From assembly GCF_019443325.1 (NCBI RefSeq), contig NZ_CP080383.1:1798001-1862000 (forward strand): a stretch of DNA of 64,000 nt, written 5' to 3'. This stretch comes from Cryobacterium sp. PAMC25264. GTDB taxonomy: Bacteria > Actinomycetota > Actinomycetes > Actinomycetales > Microbacteriaceae. Positions 8,623 to 16,244 of the stretch are shown here, one piece after another. The notes below the pieces were generated by a model. It was not told where the DNA came from, ran no database searches, and worked only from the letters and a program-made list of their open reading frames with translations. Both the position numbers and the translations under genes were made by a program. Numbering within the stretch: position 1 is the stretch's first letter; the number at the start of each line of letters is the position of its first letter.

Positions 8623-9323
8623 TCGGCGGACCGGGCCTCGGATGCGCGCTGCTCCGGTGAACGCTGCTCCGGTGAACGCTGCTCGGCCGTCGCGCGGTCG
8701 CGGGCGCGGCGCATCCGGTCGGCCAGGGCCGGGCTGGCGAACGGGCCGTCGCCGTCGAGTTCGGTGATGATGCGCTCGAGTGTCTCGGCCGGCTTGTTCT
8801 GGCTCATCTTCTCCTTGGCCGTGAACCGGGTGACCCGCAGGCGGAACCCGACCGTGCCGGAGACGATGCGCGCGGCGTAGTCAGCGTTCTCGACGGTGCC
8901 GTTCATGCGGCGCGGCTCGGGCATGCTGTCTTCGAAATGGTCGACCAGGGCGGCAAGCACACCGAGGTTCTCGGCGTCCGAGAGGATCTCCGGGGTGCCG
9001 TGCAGGTGCGCGGTGACGAAATTCCAGGTGGGCACGGCCGGGCGGGCGTCGTACCAGCCCGGGGAGATATAGCCGTGCGGTCCCTGCACGATCACGAGCA
9101 GCTCATGTGCGCCGAGTTCGTGCAGCTGCTCGTCGGGACGGCCCACATGGCTGAGCAGCACGATCTCTTCGTCGGCCGCCGCCGGGTCGAGGATGACCGG
9201 ATAGTGCGAGGCCACGAGTTCGCCGGCGTCGGTGTGGCTGACGAGGGTGACCCACGGGTGCTCCTGGATCAGGCGCCGCACCTCGTCGACGTGGTCGAGG
9301 GCGAAGCTGGGATTGGATCTCAC
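8619..9323 (-). CDS. PaiB-like FMN-binding negative transcriptional regulator
   Basis: This is a 234-residue PaiB/FMN-binding split-barrel protein. Seen: an N-terminal segment RSNPSF, HPWVTLVSH and LVASHYPVIL; the family's GPHGYISPGWY and VPTWNFVTAHLHG; and FRLRVTRFTAKEKMSQNKP near the C-terminal half. PaiB of Bacillus affects protease and sporulation genes, while other relatives are FMN- or haem-binding enzymes of unclear role. The C-terminus carries a Glu-Gln-Arg-Ser-Pro repeat from a 15-bp tandem array. It overlaps the downstream amidohydrolase by 4 bp, so a role in the same small-molecule turnover is possible. Confidence 0.88.
   Translation of the reverse strand: MRSNPSFALDHVDEVRRLIQEHPWVTLVSHTDAGELVASHYPVILDPAAADEEIVLLSHVGRPDEQLHELGAHELLVIVQGPHGYISPGWYDARPAVPTWNFVTAHLHGTPEILSDAENLGVLAALVDHFEDSMPEPRRMNGTVENADYAARIVSGTVGFRLRVTRFTAKEKMSQNKPAETLERIITELDGDGPFASPALADRMRRARDRATAEQRSPEQRSPEQRASEARSAE
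8647..8685. repeat. 15-bp in-gene tandem repeat (PaiB-like C-terminus)
   Basis: About 2.6 copies of CGCTGCTCCGGTGAA lie in frame at the 3' end of the PaiB-like gene and encode EQRSP repeats. Confidence 0.85.
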
Positions 9324-9371
9324 GGGCTGGCTCCTGGATTGCGAGGTGGGGTCGGCGTCGGATGTGGCAGG

Positions 9372-10388
9372 TCAGGCCTGGCAGGACGGACAGTAGTAGA
9401 GCTTGCGAGCGCCCATCTCCTCGAGGGTGATGTGGGTGCCGCAGACCCGGCAGGGCAGGCCCTCGCGCTTGTAGACCCAGTGCCGGTCGGCCCGGTTCTT
9501 CATCGCGAGCACATAGGCGTCACCGTCGAGGTCGTCCATGGTCATCATCTGGCCGGTGGCCACGCCGATGGCCAAGAGGTGCGCCCAGTCCCGCCAGAGG
9601 GCGCGCAGGCTCTCCTCGCTGAGCGACTTGCCCGGCGCGTGCGGGTTGATCCGGGCCCGGAACAACAGCTCGGCCCGGTAGACGTTCCCGATGCCGCTGA
9701 CGACGGACTGGTCCATCAGGAGGAGGCCGATCCGGGTGGGCTTCTTGCGCACGGTGTCGACGAACCGCTGTTCGGCCTCTGGCGTGTCGTCCAGCTGGGG
9801 GTCGGGGCCGAGCCGGTTCATCACCGCGTCCACCTGGGCCGGGTCGAGCACCTCGCACGCGGTGGGCCCGCGCAGGTCCGCCGACACGGTGTCGGTGAGC
9901 AGTCGCACCCGCACCTGCCCGACCGGTTCGGGCGGGAAGGTCTCGACCCGGTCGATCTCACGTTCCTGCTCGGCCATGCGCACGCGGGTTCGTCGCGGCG
10001 CGCCGATGCTGTGCAGCGAGTTCTCGCCGGCGGAGTCCAGTACCGGGTCGGCGCTCTGGTCCGGGCCCACCCCGGCGCTCAGTTCGGTGCCGCGCTGGTT
10101 GGTCTGCCCCATCCGACCGTTGCTCGACAAGATGGTGGCGTCCATGATGATGTCGCCCGCGAAGTCCCAGGCGCCGTACATGCCCAGGTGCACGCGTAGC
10201 CACAGGCCGTTGTCGAACTCCAGGAACATCTGCTTGCCCACCGCGCGGGCATCCGTCATGACATGGCCGTCGAGTTGCGCGGCCCCGGCGGCGAACCGGC
10301 CCTGCGGGCTCGACAGTGAGACTCGACGGCCCACAAAATTACGCGCGAACTGACGGGTGATGCGGTGGACCGAATGTCCCTCTGGCAC
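9372..10388 (-). CDS. Fpg/Nei-family DNA glycosylase/AP lyase (endonuclease VIII-like)
   Basis: This base-excision repair enzyme removes oxidised bases. Seen: 338 residues; MPEGHS at the N-terminus with the catalytic Pro2-Glu3 pair; VHLGMYG in the first domain; the H2TH region with GIGNVYRAELLFRARINP (Asn for DNA binding); and a C-terminal zinc finger C-x2-C...C-x2-C in CRVCGTHI and YYCPSCQA. MPEGHS rather than MPELPE indicates the actinobacterial Nei2-like group, not MutM. A region at about residues 85-150 is longer than in typical Nei and Ser/Gly/Arg-rich. The gene is 67 bp downstream of rpiB on the same strand. Confidence 0.93.
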   Translation of the reverse strand: MPEGHSVHRITRQFARNFVGRRVSLSSPQGRFAAGAAQLDGHVMTDARAVGKQMFLEFDNGLWLRVHLGMYGAWDFAGDIIMDATILSSNGRMGQTNQRGTELSAGVGPDQSADPVLDSAGENSLHSIGAPRRTRVRMAEQEREIDRVETFPPEPVGQVRVRLLTDTVSADLRGPTACEVLDPAQVDAVMNRLGPDPQLDDTPEAEQRFVDTVRKKPTRIGLLLMDQSVVSGIGNVYRAELLFRARINPHAPGKSLSEESLRALWRDWAHLLAIGVATGQMMTMDDLDGDAYVLAMKNRADRHWVYKREGLPCRVCGTHITLEEMGARKLYYCPSCQA

Positions 10389-10455
10389 GGCGACGCTCCT
10401 TGTGCTGGATCGGTGGCTCTGCGGGTGTGCGGCTCATGGGTCGTCCGCTCGGCCC

Positions 10456-10944
10456 TCAGCGGTCGAGCACGGTACCGGCGATGCGGCCGGTGAGCTCGTA
10501 CTCGGCCAACTGGTCGATGCGGCGCTGGTGGCGCTCCTCGCCGGGGAACGGCGTGGCCACGAAGGTGTCGATGAACAAGATGACATCGTCGATGGGGTGC
10601 TGGCGGGCGCCGATCGCGATCACGTTGGCGTTGTTGTGCTCGCGGGCGAGGGTGGCCGTCGCCTGGTTCCAGACCAGAGCGGCCCGCGCACCGCGCACCT
10701 TGTTCGCCGCGATCTGCTCGCCATTGCCTGACCCGCCGAACACCACACCGAGGGCCTCGACGCCAGCGGCCTGGTCGGCGACCACGGCAGCGGCGGCGCT
10801 GATGCAGAACGCCGGGTAGTCGTCGAGCGGGTCGTACCTCGTCGGTCCGTGGTCGATGACCTCGTGGCCGGCGTCGCCCAGGTGGCTGAGCAGGTGCGTG
10901 CTGAAGTCGAGTCCGGCATGGTCGGTGGCGATATGGATGCGCAT
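10456..10944 (-). CDS. rpiB: ribose-5-phosphate isomerase B
   Basis: This enzyme interconverts ribose-5-phosphate and ribulose-5-phosphate in the non-oxidative pentose phosphate pathway. Seen: 162 residues from ATG 10944 (MRIHIATDHAG), the His-containing ATDHAG motif, and GGSGNGEQIAANKVRG, matching the actinobacterial RpiB type in which a Glu is the base in place of the Cys of E. coli RpiB. The frame is open upstream to 10995, but that segment overlaps a hairpin and is not conserved. The expected Arg/His phosphate-binding residues are in HQRRIDQL. Confidence 0.94.
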   Translation of the reverse strand: MRIHIATDHAGLDFSTHLLSHLGDAGHEVIDHGPTRYDPLDDYPAFCISAAAAVVADQAAGVEALGVVFGGSGNGEQIAANKVRGARAALVWNQATATLAREHNNANVIAIGARQHPIDDVILFIDTFVATPFPGEERHQRRIDQLAEYELTGRIAGTVLDR

Positions 10945-10965
10945 GCTCAGCAGTCTATTTTGTCG

Positions 10966-10991
10966 AGCCCGGGCGGCGCTCCGCCCGGGCT
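10966..10991 (-). terminator. hairpin downstream of the DsbA-like gene
   Basis: Perfect 11-bp arms AGCCCGGGCGG / CCGCCCGGGCT enclose a 4-nt loop, followed on the minus strand by CGACAAAATAG. The hairpin ends 22 bp before rpiB and starts 10 bp after the upstream stop. Confidence 0.65.
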
Positions 10992-11000
10992 GCACCGGCG

Positions 11001-11627
11001 CTAGTCTGCGGCGACGGTGACCGCGGGGGCGAAGATCGGTTCGCGGGTGCGGCTGCGCTTGATCTCGAAGAAGCCGTCGTACGCGGCCACAGCCACGACG
11101 CCGTCCCAGAGGGCGAGGGCAGCATCGCCCATGGGCGCAGGAGAGATGACCGGGCCGAAGAAGGCCACGTCGTTCACGGCGATCACCGGGGTGCCCACAT
11201 CCTGGCCCACCCGGTTGATGCCATCGAAGTGGCTCGCGCGCATCTGCACGTCGAACTCGTCGCTCTCGGCGTACCGGGCGAAGTCGGCCGGCAGTCCCAC
11301 CTCGGCGAGGGCCGCGGGGATCACGGATGCGGCATCCGAATTCTCTTCGTGGTGGATGCGGGTGCCCAGAGCGTCGTACAGGGCCTTGACGGTTTCCTGG
11401 CCGTGCAGTTCCTGTGCGGCCTGCACCAGGCGGGTGTATTTGAGTGCCCGGGGGAAGAAGGCGCGGTACTCGTCGCTGACGTCATTGTTCTCGTTGAGCA
11501 CGGCCAAGCTCATGACCTTCCAGCTCACCTCGAACCCGCGCAGACGAGCCACCTCGTCGACCCAGCGGGAGGTCATCCAGGCCCAGGGGCACGAGGGGTC
11601 AAACCAGAAGGTCACAGAGTCGCTCAT
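11001..11627 (-). CDS. DsbA-family thiol protein, mycothiol-dependent nitroreductase-like (Rv2466c-like)
   Basis: This is a thioredoxin-fold protein of 208 residues. Seen: DPSCPWAWMTSRW near the N-terminus, VMSLAVLNEN, a helical insertion, and VGTPVIAVNDVAFFGPV with the cis-Pro loop. These segments match the Rv2466c group, which uses mycothiol and is associated with oxidative-stress defence and nitro-prodrug activation. Odd: the family's usual C-P-W-C active site is C-P-W-A here, so only the N-terminal Cys remains. That is compatible with a monothiol, mycothiol-mixed-disulfide mechanism. It starts at ATG 11627 and is followed by a strong hairpin. Confidence 0.87.
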   Translation of the reverse strand: MSDSVTFWFDPSCPWAWMTSRWVDEVARLRGFEVSWKVMSLAVLNENNDVSDEYRAFFPRALKYTRLVQAAQELHGQETVKALYDALGTRIHHEENSDAASVIPAALAEVGLPADFARYAESDEFDVQMRASHFDGINRVGQDVGTPVIAVNDVAFFGPVISPAPMGDAALALWDGVVAVAAYDGFFEIKRSRTREPIFAPAVTVAAD

Positions 11628-11800
11628 CTCCCCAGCCTAAGCGAGGCGAAGGCCGCGGAATTCCCCCAAACGGGGCATCTTCGAAGTGGGCTAAAGCCCT
11701 GTCCAGACCCGCTATCGAAATCAAAATGCCTGATTCTGCGGCAAATTGCGCTAAAATTGTCTCTTATGCCCACTGAGGGGCGGCTCCGCATCCGGGGCAC

Positions 11801-11891
11801 ATGACCTCCATCTGAGGCATCTCACGACCTCCACGCGAGGCTCGTCATGTCTGCGCAAGAGTCATGTCATGACCTCCACAAGAGGCATCTC
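11801..11891. repeat. four-unit 23-bp tandem repeat upstream of the MFS transporter (candidate operator array)
   Basis: There are four head-to-tail units, at 11801-11823, 11824-11846, 11847-11868 and 11869-11891. Units 1 and 4 share ATGACCTCCA-nnn-GAGGCATCTC; unit 2 is ACGACCTCCACGCGAGGCTCGTC; unit 3 is degenerate. Most units contain a CCTC...GAGG dyad. The array ends 20 bp before the transporter start, and a 23-bp period puts the sites about two helical turns apart. A cis-regulatory array is inferred. Confidence 0.7.
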
Positions 11892-11910
11892 TACAGTCAG
11901 AAAGTGACTC

Positions 11911-13488
11911 ATGTCAAACTCTATTGATGGCGCTGATCGCGCCGTGAAGAAGATCAAGAAGCCGCTGCTTCGTCGGCGATTGAAAGTGTCCGACGTCAAC
12001 GTCGTCGACCGTCCCGTTCTGAAGAAGGCCCTGGGCGGCACCATCGTCGGAAACACCATGGAATGGTACGACGTCGGTGTCTTCGGCTACCTCATCACGA
12101 CCATGGGCCCGGTCTTCCTTCCAGAGGCCGACCCGACCGTGCAGACCCTGTTCCTGCTCGGCACCTTCGCTGCCACGTTCATCGCCCGCCCGCTCGGCGG
12201 CGTGTTCTTCGGTTGGCTCGGCGACAAGGTCGGCCGTCAGAAGGTGCTCGCCATGACCCTGATGATCATGGCCGCCTCCACTTTCGTGGTCGGTATCCTG
12301 CCCGGCTACGCGCAACTCGGCATCTGGGCCGCAGTGCTGCTGGTGTTGACCAAGCTTGTGCAGGGCTTCTCCACCGGTGGTGAGTACGCCGGTGCCACCA
12401 CCTTCGTCAGCGAGCACGCCCCGGACAAGAAGCGCGGCTTCCTCGCCAGCTTCCTGGACATGGGCAGTTACCTCGGTTTCGCCATCGGTGCGGCACTGGT
12501 GTCGATCCTGCAGGTCACCCTCGGCCAGGCCGCAATGGAGGAGTGGGGCTGGCGTCTGCCGTTCCTCATCGCCGGCCCGCTGGGCCTCATCGCGATCTAC
12601 TTCCGAATGAAGATCGAGGAATCTCCTGCGTTCCAGGCCAGCCTGGACGCGCAGGAAGCAGCCCTGAAGGACCCGAACACCGCCGAGGATGACAGCATCC
12701 CCAAGGGTCCGGTCGCCATCTTCAAGAACTACTGGCGCGGCATCGTGCTCGCGATGATCCTCGTGGCCGCTGCGAACACCGTCGGTTACGCCCTCACCTC
12801 GTACATGCCCACCTACCTCACCACCACCATGGGGTACGACCCCGTGCATGGAACCCTGCTGACCATCCCGATCCTCGTCATCATGGCGTGCTGCATCCCG
12901 CTCACCGGTCGCCTCTCCGACAAGATCGGCCGCCGCCCGGTGCTGTGGATGGGCTCGATCAGCGCCGTGGTGCTGTCGATCCCCGCGTTCCTGCTCATCG
13001 GCGCCGGCTCGATCTGGACGACACTCCTGGGTCTGGCCCTGATCGCCATGCCCGTGACGTTCTACGTCGCCAACCTCGCCTCGGCACTGCCGGCCCTGTT
13101 CCCCACGGCGAGCCGCTATGGCGCAATGGGTATCGCCTACAACTTCGCGGTCGCGATTTTCGGAGGCACGGCGCCGTTCATCATCGACGCGCTCATCGTG
13201 GGCACCGGCAACGACATGATGCCGGCGTACTACCTGATGGCAACCTCGTTCATCGGAGGAATCAGCATCTTCTGGCTCAAGGAATCCGCGAACCGCCCGC
13301 TGCCCGGCTCCATGCCGAGCGTGGAATCGGCTGAAGAGGCCCAGGAACTCGTTGACGGCCAGTTCGAGAATCCGCTGCTCGACCACGACGAGATGCCCTT
13401 CGATGCCACGTTCGAGCCGCCGACATCGTCGATGGACCTGAGCGCGCTCAAGACCGCAGAGCCCGACGCAGAGCCGGCCAAGGTCTAA
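11911..13488 (+). CDS. MFS metabolite:H+ symporter (ProP/citrate-proline-betaine type)
   Basis: This is a 12-TM transporter of 525 residues in the metabolite:H+ symporter group, which carries osmoprotectants, dicarboxylates or related compounds. Seen: GGTIVGNTMEWYDVGVFGY at the first TM, typical of ProP-like members; the MFS signature GWLGDKVGRQKVL between TM2 and TM3; LVQGFSTGGEYAGA in TM4; and RLSDKIGRRPVL in the second half. A ~45-residue basic N-terminus and an acidic ~60-residue C-terminal tail extend beyond the core. ATG 11911 is immediately downstream of the four-unit 23-bp repeat. Substrate specificity is not determined by sequence. Confidence 0.92.
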   Translation: MSNSIDGADRAVKKIKKPLLRRRLKVSDVNVVDRPVLKKALGGTIVGNTMEWYDVGVFGYLITTMGPVFLPEADPTVQTLFLLGTFAATFIARPLGGVFFGWLGDKVGRQKVLAMTLMIMAASTFVVGILPGYAQLGIWAAVLLVLTKLVQGFSTGGEYAGATTFVSEHAPDKKRGFLASFLDMGSYLGFAIGAALVSILQVTLGQAAMEEWGWRLPFLIAGPLGLIAIYFRMKIEESPAFQASLDAQEAALKDPNTAEDDSIPKGPVAIFKNYWRGIVLAMILVAAANTVGYALTSYMPTYLTTTMGYDPVHGTLLTIPILVIMACCIPLTGRLSDKIGRRPVLWMGSISAVVLSIPAFLLIGAGSIWTTLLGLALIAMPVTFYVANLASALPALFPTASRYGAMGIAYNFAVAIFGGTAPFIIDALIVGTGNDMMPAYYLMATSFIGGISIFWLKESANRPLPGSMPSVESAEEAQELVDGQFENPLLDHDEMPFDATFEPPTSSMDLSALKTAEPDAEPAKV

Positions 13489-13512
13489 CCTTCCGGCACC
13501 GAGCCGCACCGC

Positions 13513-13577
13513 TGGTCGAGCCTGTCGAAACCCCCGCGCCGCAAGGCATGTCCGGGGGTCTCGACAGGCTCGACCCA
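13513..13577. repeat. R3 inverted repeat pair downstream of MFS gene
   Basis: TGGTCGAGCCTGTCGAAACCCCC (13513-13535) and GGGGGTCTCGACAGGCTCGACCCA (13554-13577) form a ~22-bp stem with an 18-nt loop. It lies 25 bp after the MFS stop and can act as its terminator. A third arm lies at 7090-7110. Confidence 0.8.
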
Positions 13578-13630
13578 CGTGTGGCCTGTTTCTGAAACCA
13601 CCGGCGGATGCGCCGTCGTAGAATTCTCTG

Positions 13631-15193
13631 ATGACCACCGAGCAACACCCGCAGAGCGCACCCGCTGATCCCGCCGCACCAGCCGTGGCCGCCGCATCCG
13701 CTTCTGAGACCGGACCAGGCCAGGCCGCCGCATCCCCCGTCCCGGCCATCGACCCGCAGGACCTCGAGGTGGCGCTGCGCGTGCTCGCGTCGCTTTCGAC
13801 CATCGACCCGGATGACCCCGACTTCGTCATCGTGCGCCAGGCCACCGCCAAGATGTTCAAGTCGGTGAAGACCGTGCGCCGGCACGAGAAGCGCCAGCTG
13901 ATCGCCGACGCCGACCGCGAGGTAATCGCAGCGACCGCCACGGGCGCCCCCACCCGGATTGACGACGAGACCATTGGCGCTCAACTGCGCCTGGGCACCG
14001 ACCGCCCCAGTGCCGGCGAGCTGCTGGTGCCGCGGGCCTGTTACATCTGTAAGCAGAAATACACCCTCGTCGACGCGTTCTACCACCAGCTCTGCCCGAG
14101 CTGCGCCCTTATGAGCCACAGCAAACGCGACGCACGCACCGACCTCACCGGCAAGCGGGCGCTTCTCACCGGCGGCCGCGCCAAGATCGGCATGTACATC
14201 GCACTGCGGTTGCTGCGCGACGGGGCGCACACCACCATCACGACCCGGTTCCCCCGCGACGCCGTGCGCCGGTTCAGCGCCATGCCGGACTCCCAGGACT
14301 GGCTGCACCGCCTGCGCGTGGTGGGGATCGACCTCCGCGACCCGGCCCAGGTGATCGGCCTGGCCGACTCCGTGGCCGCGCAGGGTCCGCTGGATATCCT
14401 GATCAACAACGCCGCCCAGACCGTGCGCCGCTCCCCCGGCTCCTACTCCCCGCTGGTGGAGGCCGAGTCGTCCCCGCTGCCCGACGGCGACCTGCCCGAG
14501 ATCGTCTCGTTCGGGCACACCAACGACGCCCACCCCACCGCCCTTGCCGCCTCCGTGGCCAGCCACCCGATCCTCGCCGCTGCCGCGACCGGCGGGGCAC
14601 TCACCGCCGACGACCTCACGGCGCTGGCCCTGGCCCCCGGCTCCTCCTCGCTGGCCCGGCTCGCCGCCGGCACCGCGATCGACGCCGGCGGACTGGTGCC
14701 CGACCTGCACGAGGAGAACAGCTGGACGGCCAACGTCGAAGACGTGGACCCGCTTGAGATGCTCGAGGTGCAGCTGTGCAACACGACGGCACCGTTCCTG
14801 TTGGTGAGCCGTCTGCGCGCCTCGATGGCGGCATCCGCTGCCCGTCGCACCTACATCGTCAACGTGTCGGCCATGGAGGGCGTCTTCGGGCGCGGTTACA
14901 AGGGCCCCGGTCACCCGCACACCAACATGGCCAAGGCCGCGCTGAACATGCTCACCCGCACGAGCGCCAAGGAGATGCTCTCCGACGGCATCCTGATGAC
15001 GAGCGTCGACACCGGGTGGATCACCGACGAGCGCCCGCATCCCACCAAGATCCGCCTGGCCGAGGAGGGCTTCCATGCCCCGCTCGACCTGGTCGACGGC
15101 GCAGCCCGCGTCTACGACCCCATCGTGCGCGGCGAAGCCGGTGAAGACATCCACGGTGTCTTCCTCAAGGACTACAAGCCCGGTACCTGGTAG
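13631..15193 (+). CDS. SDR family oxidoreductase with N-terminal zinc-ribbon-like module
   Basis: This 520-residue protein has an unusual layout. Seen: a low-complexity Ala/Pro N-terminus (~1-45); a helical region (~45-130); a Cys4 motif C-Y-I-C...C-P-S-C near residues 139-158; then a Rossmann SDR core with LLTGGRAKIG in place of TGxxxGxG, LINNAAQ, a serine in NVSAMEG and a Lys in NMAKAAL. The usual catalytic Tyr four residues before Lys is not present there; HPHTNMAKAAL carries His/Thr instead, so catalysis may be altered. A ~100-residue insertion follows NNAAQTVRR. The substrate is unknown. It is flanked by an R3 hairpin upstream and an R1 palindrome just after its stop. Confidence 0.85.
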   Translation: MTTEQHPQSAPADPAAPAVAAASASETGPGQAAASPVPAIDPQDLEVALRVLASLSTIDPDDPDFVIVRQATAKMFKSVKTVRRHEKRQLIADADREVIAATATGAPTRIDDETIGAQLRLGTDRPSAGELLVPRACYICKQKYTLVDAFYHQLCPSCALMSHSKRDARTDLTGKRALLTGGRAKIGMYIALRLLRDGAHTTITTRFPRDAVRRFSAMPDSQDWLHRLRVVGIDLRDPAQVIGLADSVAAQGPLDILINNAAQTVRRSPGSYSPLVEAESSPLPDGDLPEIVSFGHTNDAHPTALAASVASHPILAAAATGGALTADDLTALALAPGSSSLARLAAGTAIDAGGLVPDLHEENSWTANVEDVDPLEMLEVQLCNTTAPFLLVSRLRASMAASAARRTYIVNVSAMEGVFGRGYKGPGHPHTNMAKAALNMLTRTSAKEMLSDGILMTSVDTGWITDERPHPTKIRLAEEGFHAPLDLVDGAARVYDPIVRGEAGEDIHGVFLKDYKPGTW

Positions 15194-15208
15194 CCCGCGC
15201 CCCGTCCC

Positions 15209-15269
15209 CGCGAACTGTGAGCTAAGCCCCGGAGATCCCGGATTTCCGGGGCTTTACTCACAGCTCGCG
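15209..15269. repeat. 61-bp intergenic palindrome, family R1, copy A
   Basis: Outer arms CGCGAACTGTGAG / CTCACAGCTCGCG and inner arms TAAGCCCCGGA / TTCCGGGGCTT surround a short centre. It starts 16 bp after the zinc-ribbon SDR stop. Copies B (22605-22665) and C (24760-24820) have the same 61-bp length. Confidence 0.88.
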
Positions 15270-15360
15270 CGCCGGATGCACGGCACTCCCGGGCGCCTCA
15301 CGGGCAGTGTCGGAGGGCACCGTTAGTGTCTGGAGCGTGCAGACATCAATCGGGCCCACC

Positions 15361-16074
15361 ATGATCGCCGAGATCCCCTCGCTCTGTGTCTTCGACCTGG
15401 AGACGACCGGGGTCAACACCGACGAGGATCGCATCGTCACGTGCTTCATCGGCCGGGTCATGCGCGACGGCACCGTGAACGGCTCCTACAGCTGGCTGCT
15501 CAACCCCGGTATCCCCATCCCCGATTCAGCCTCAGCCATCCACGGCATCACCGACGAGGTCGCCCAGCGCGACGGGGTCGACCCGGCCACTGCCATCGCC
15601 GAGATGCTCGCGGTGCTCCGCCGCAGCATTGCGGGGGGCCGCCCGATCGTGGCCTACAACGCGAGTTTCGACCTGTCCATGCTCAATGCGGAGGCCCGTC
15701 GCTACGGGCTCGAACCGATCGTGGACTTCGGGCCGGTCATCGACCCCTACGTCATCGACAAGGCCATCGACCGATACCGCAAGGGCAAGCGCACCCTCGT
15801 GGTGACCGCCGAGTTCTACGGGGTGCTGCTCGAGGGCGCGCACGACGCCGAGGCGGATGCTGTGGCCACCGGACGCGTGGCCTGGGCACTGTTGGCCAAG
15901 ACCGACGAGACCGATCTGCACGCCCTGCACACCCGACAGGTCGGCTGGGCCCTCGAACAGGCCGAGAGCTTCCAGTCGTACCTCCGCAAGTCCAAGGGTG
16001 ACGACCTCATCGTCATCGACGGTGCCTGGCCGATCCGTGCCGGCGCCGACCGGGCCCCGGTTCCCGCACTCTGA
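15361..16074 (+). CDS. DnaQ-like 3'-5' exonuclease (DEDD family)
   Basis: This is a stand-alone exonuclease domain protein of 237 residues, similar to the epsilon-subunit domain. Seen: ExoI motif FDLETTG just after the start, ExoII around VAYNASFDLSML, and ExoIII GAHDAEADAVAT with the His and Asp of the DEDDh type. The role may be DNA repair or RNA turnover; sequence alone does not separate them. The start is uncertain: ATG 15361 is used, but GTG 15337 and GTG 15307 are in frame, and none has a strong ribosome-binding site. The stop codon is the start of a 13-bp tandem array. Confidence 0.87.
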   Translation: MIAEIPSLCVFDLETTGVNTDEDRIVTCFIGRVMRDGTVNGSYSWLLNPGIPIPDSASAIHGITDEVAQRDGVDPATAIAEMLAVLRRSIAGGRPIVAYNASFDLSMLNAEARRYGLEPIVDFGPVIDPYVIDKAIDRYRKGKRTLVVTAEFYGVLLEGAHDAEADAVATGRVAWALLAKTDETDLHALHTRQVGWALEQAESFQSYLRKSKGDDLIVIDGAWPIRAGADRAPVPAL

Positions 16075-16135
16075 CGCCACGGCCTGACGCCACGGCCTGA
16101 CGCCATGGCCTAGCTTCACGGCCTAACTTCACGGT
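16071..16135. repeat. 13-bp tandem repeat, five units
   Basis: The units are CTGACGCCACGGC (twice), CTGACGCCATGGC, CTAGCTTCACGGC and CTAACTTCACGGT. The first unit contains the stop codon of the exonuclease. The rest is noncoding, between the exonuclease and pepN. Confidence 0.85.
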
Positions 16136-16244
16136 CGACCGCCCGGCCGCGACGCTGCGTCCGGTCGGCTGATCGGATCATGGCTAGGCTTATTCTCTAC
16201 GCGACAGCGCCAGAAGCGCCGCGAAACGAAGATGGAGAATACCG

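Noticed and set aside
11801..11891. CRISPR array or origin iterons at the 23-bp repeats
   Set aside because: The units are contiguous without spacers and no cas or replication genes are nearby. A promoter-linked operator array fits better.
11914..13974. 686-codon open frame opposite the MFS transporter
   Set aside because: Antisense shadow; the MFS transporter has clear TM and signature motifs on the plus strand.
13448..15154. 568-codon open frame opposite the zinc-ribbon SDR
   Set aside because: His/Gly/Val-rich composition typical of a reverse-frame shadow, without motifs.
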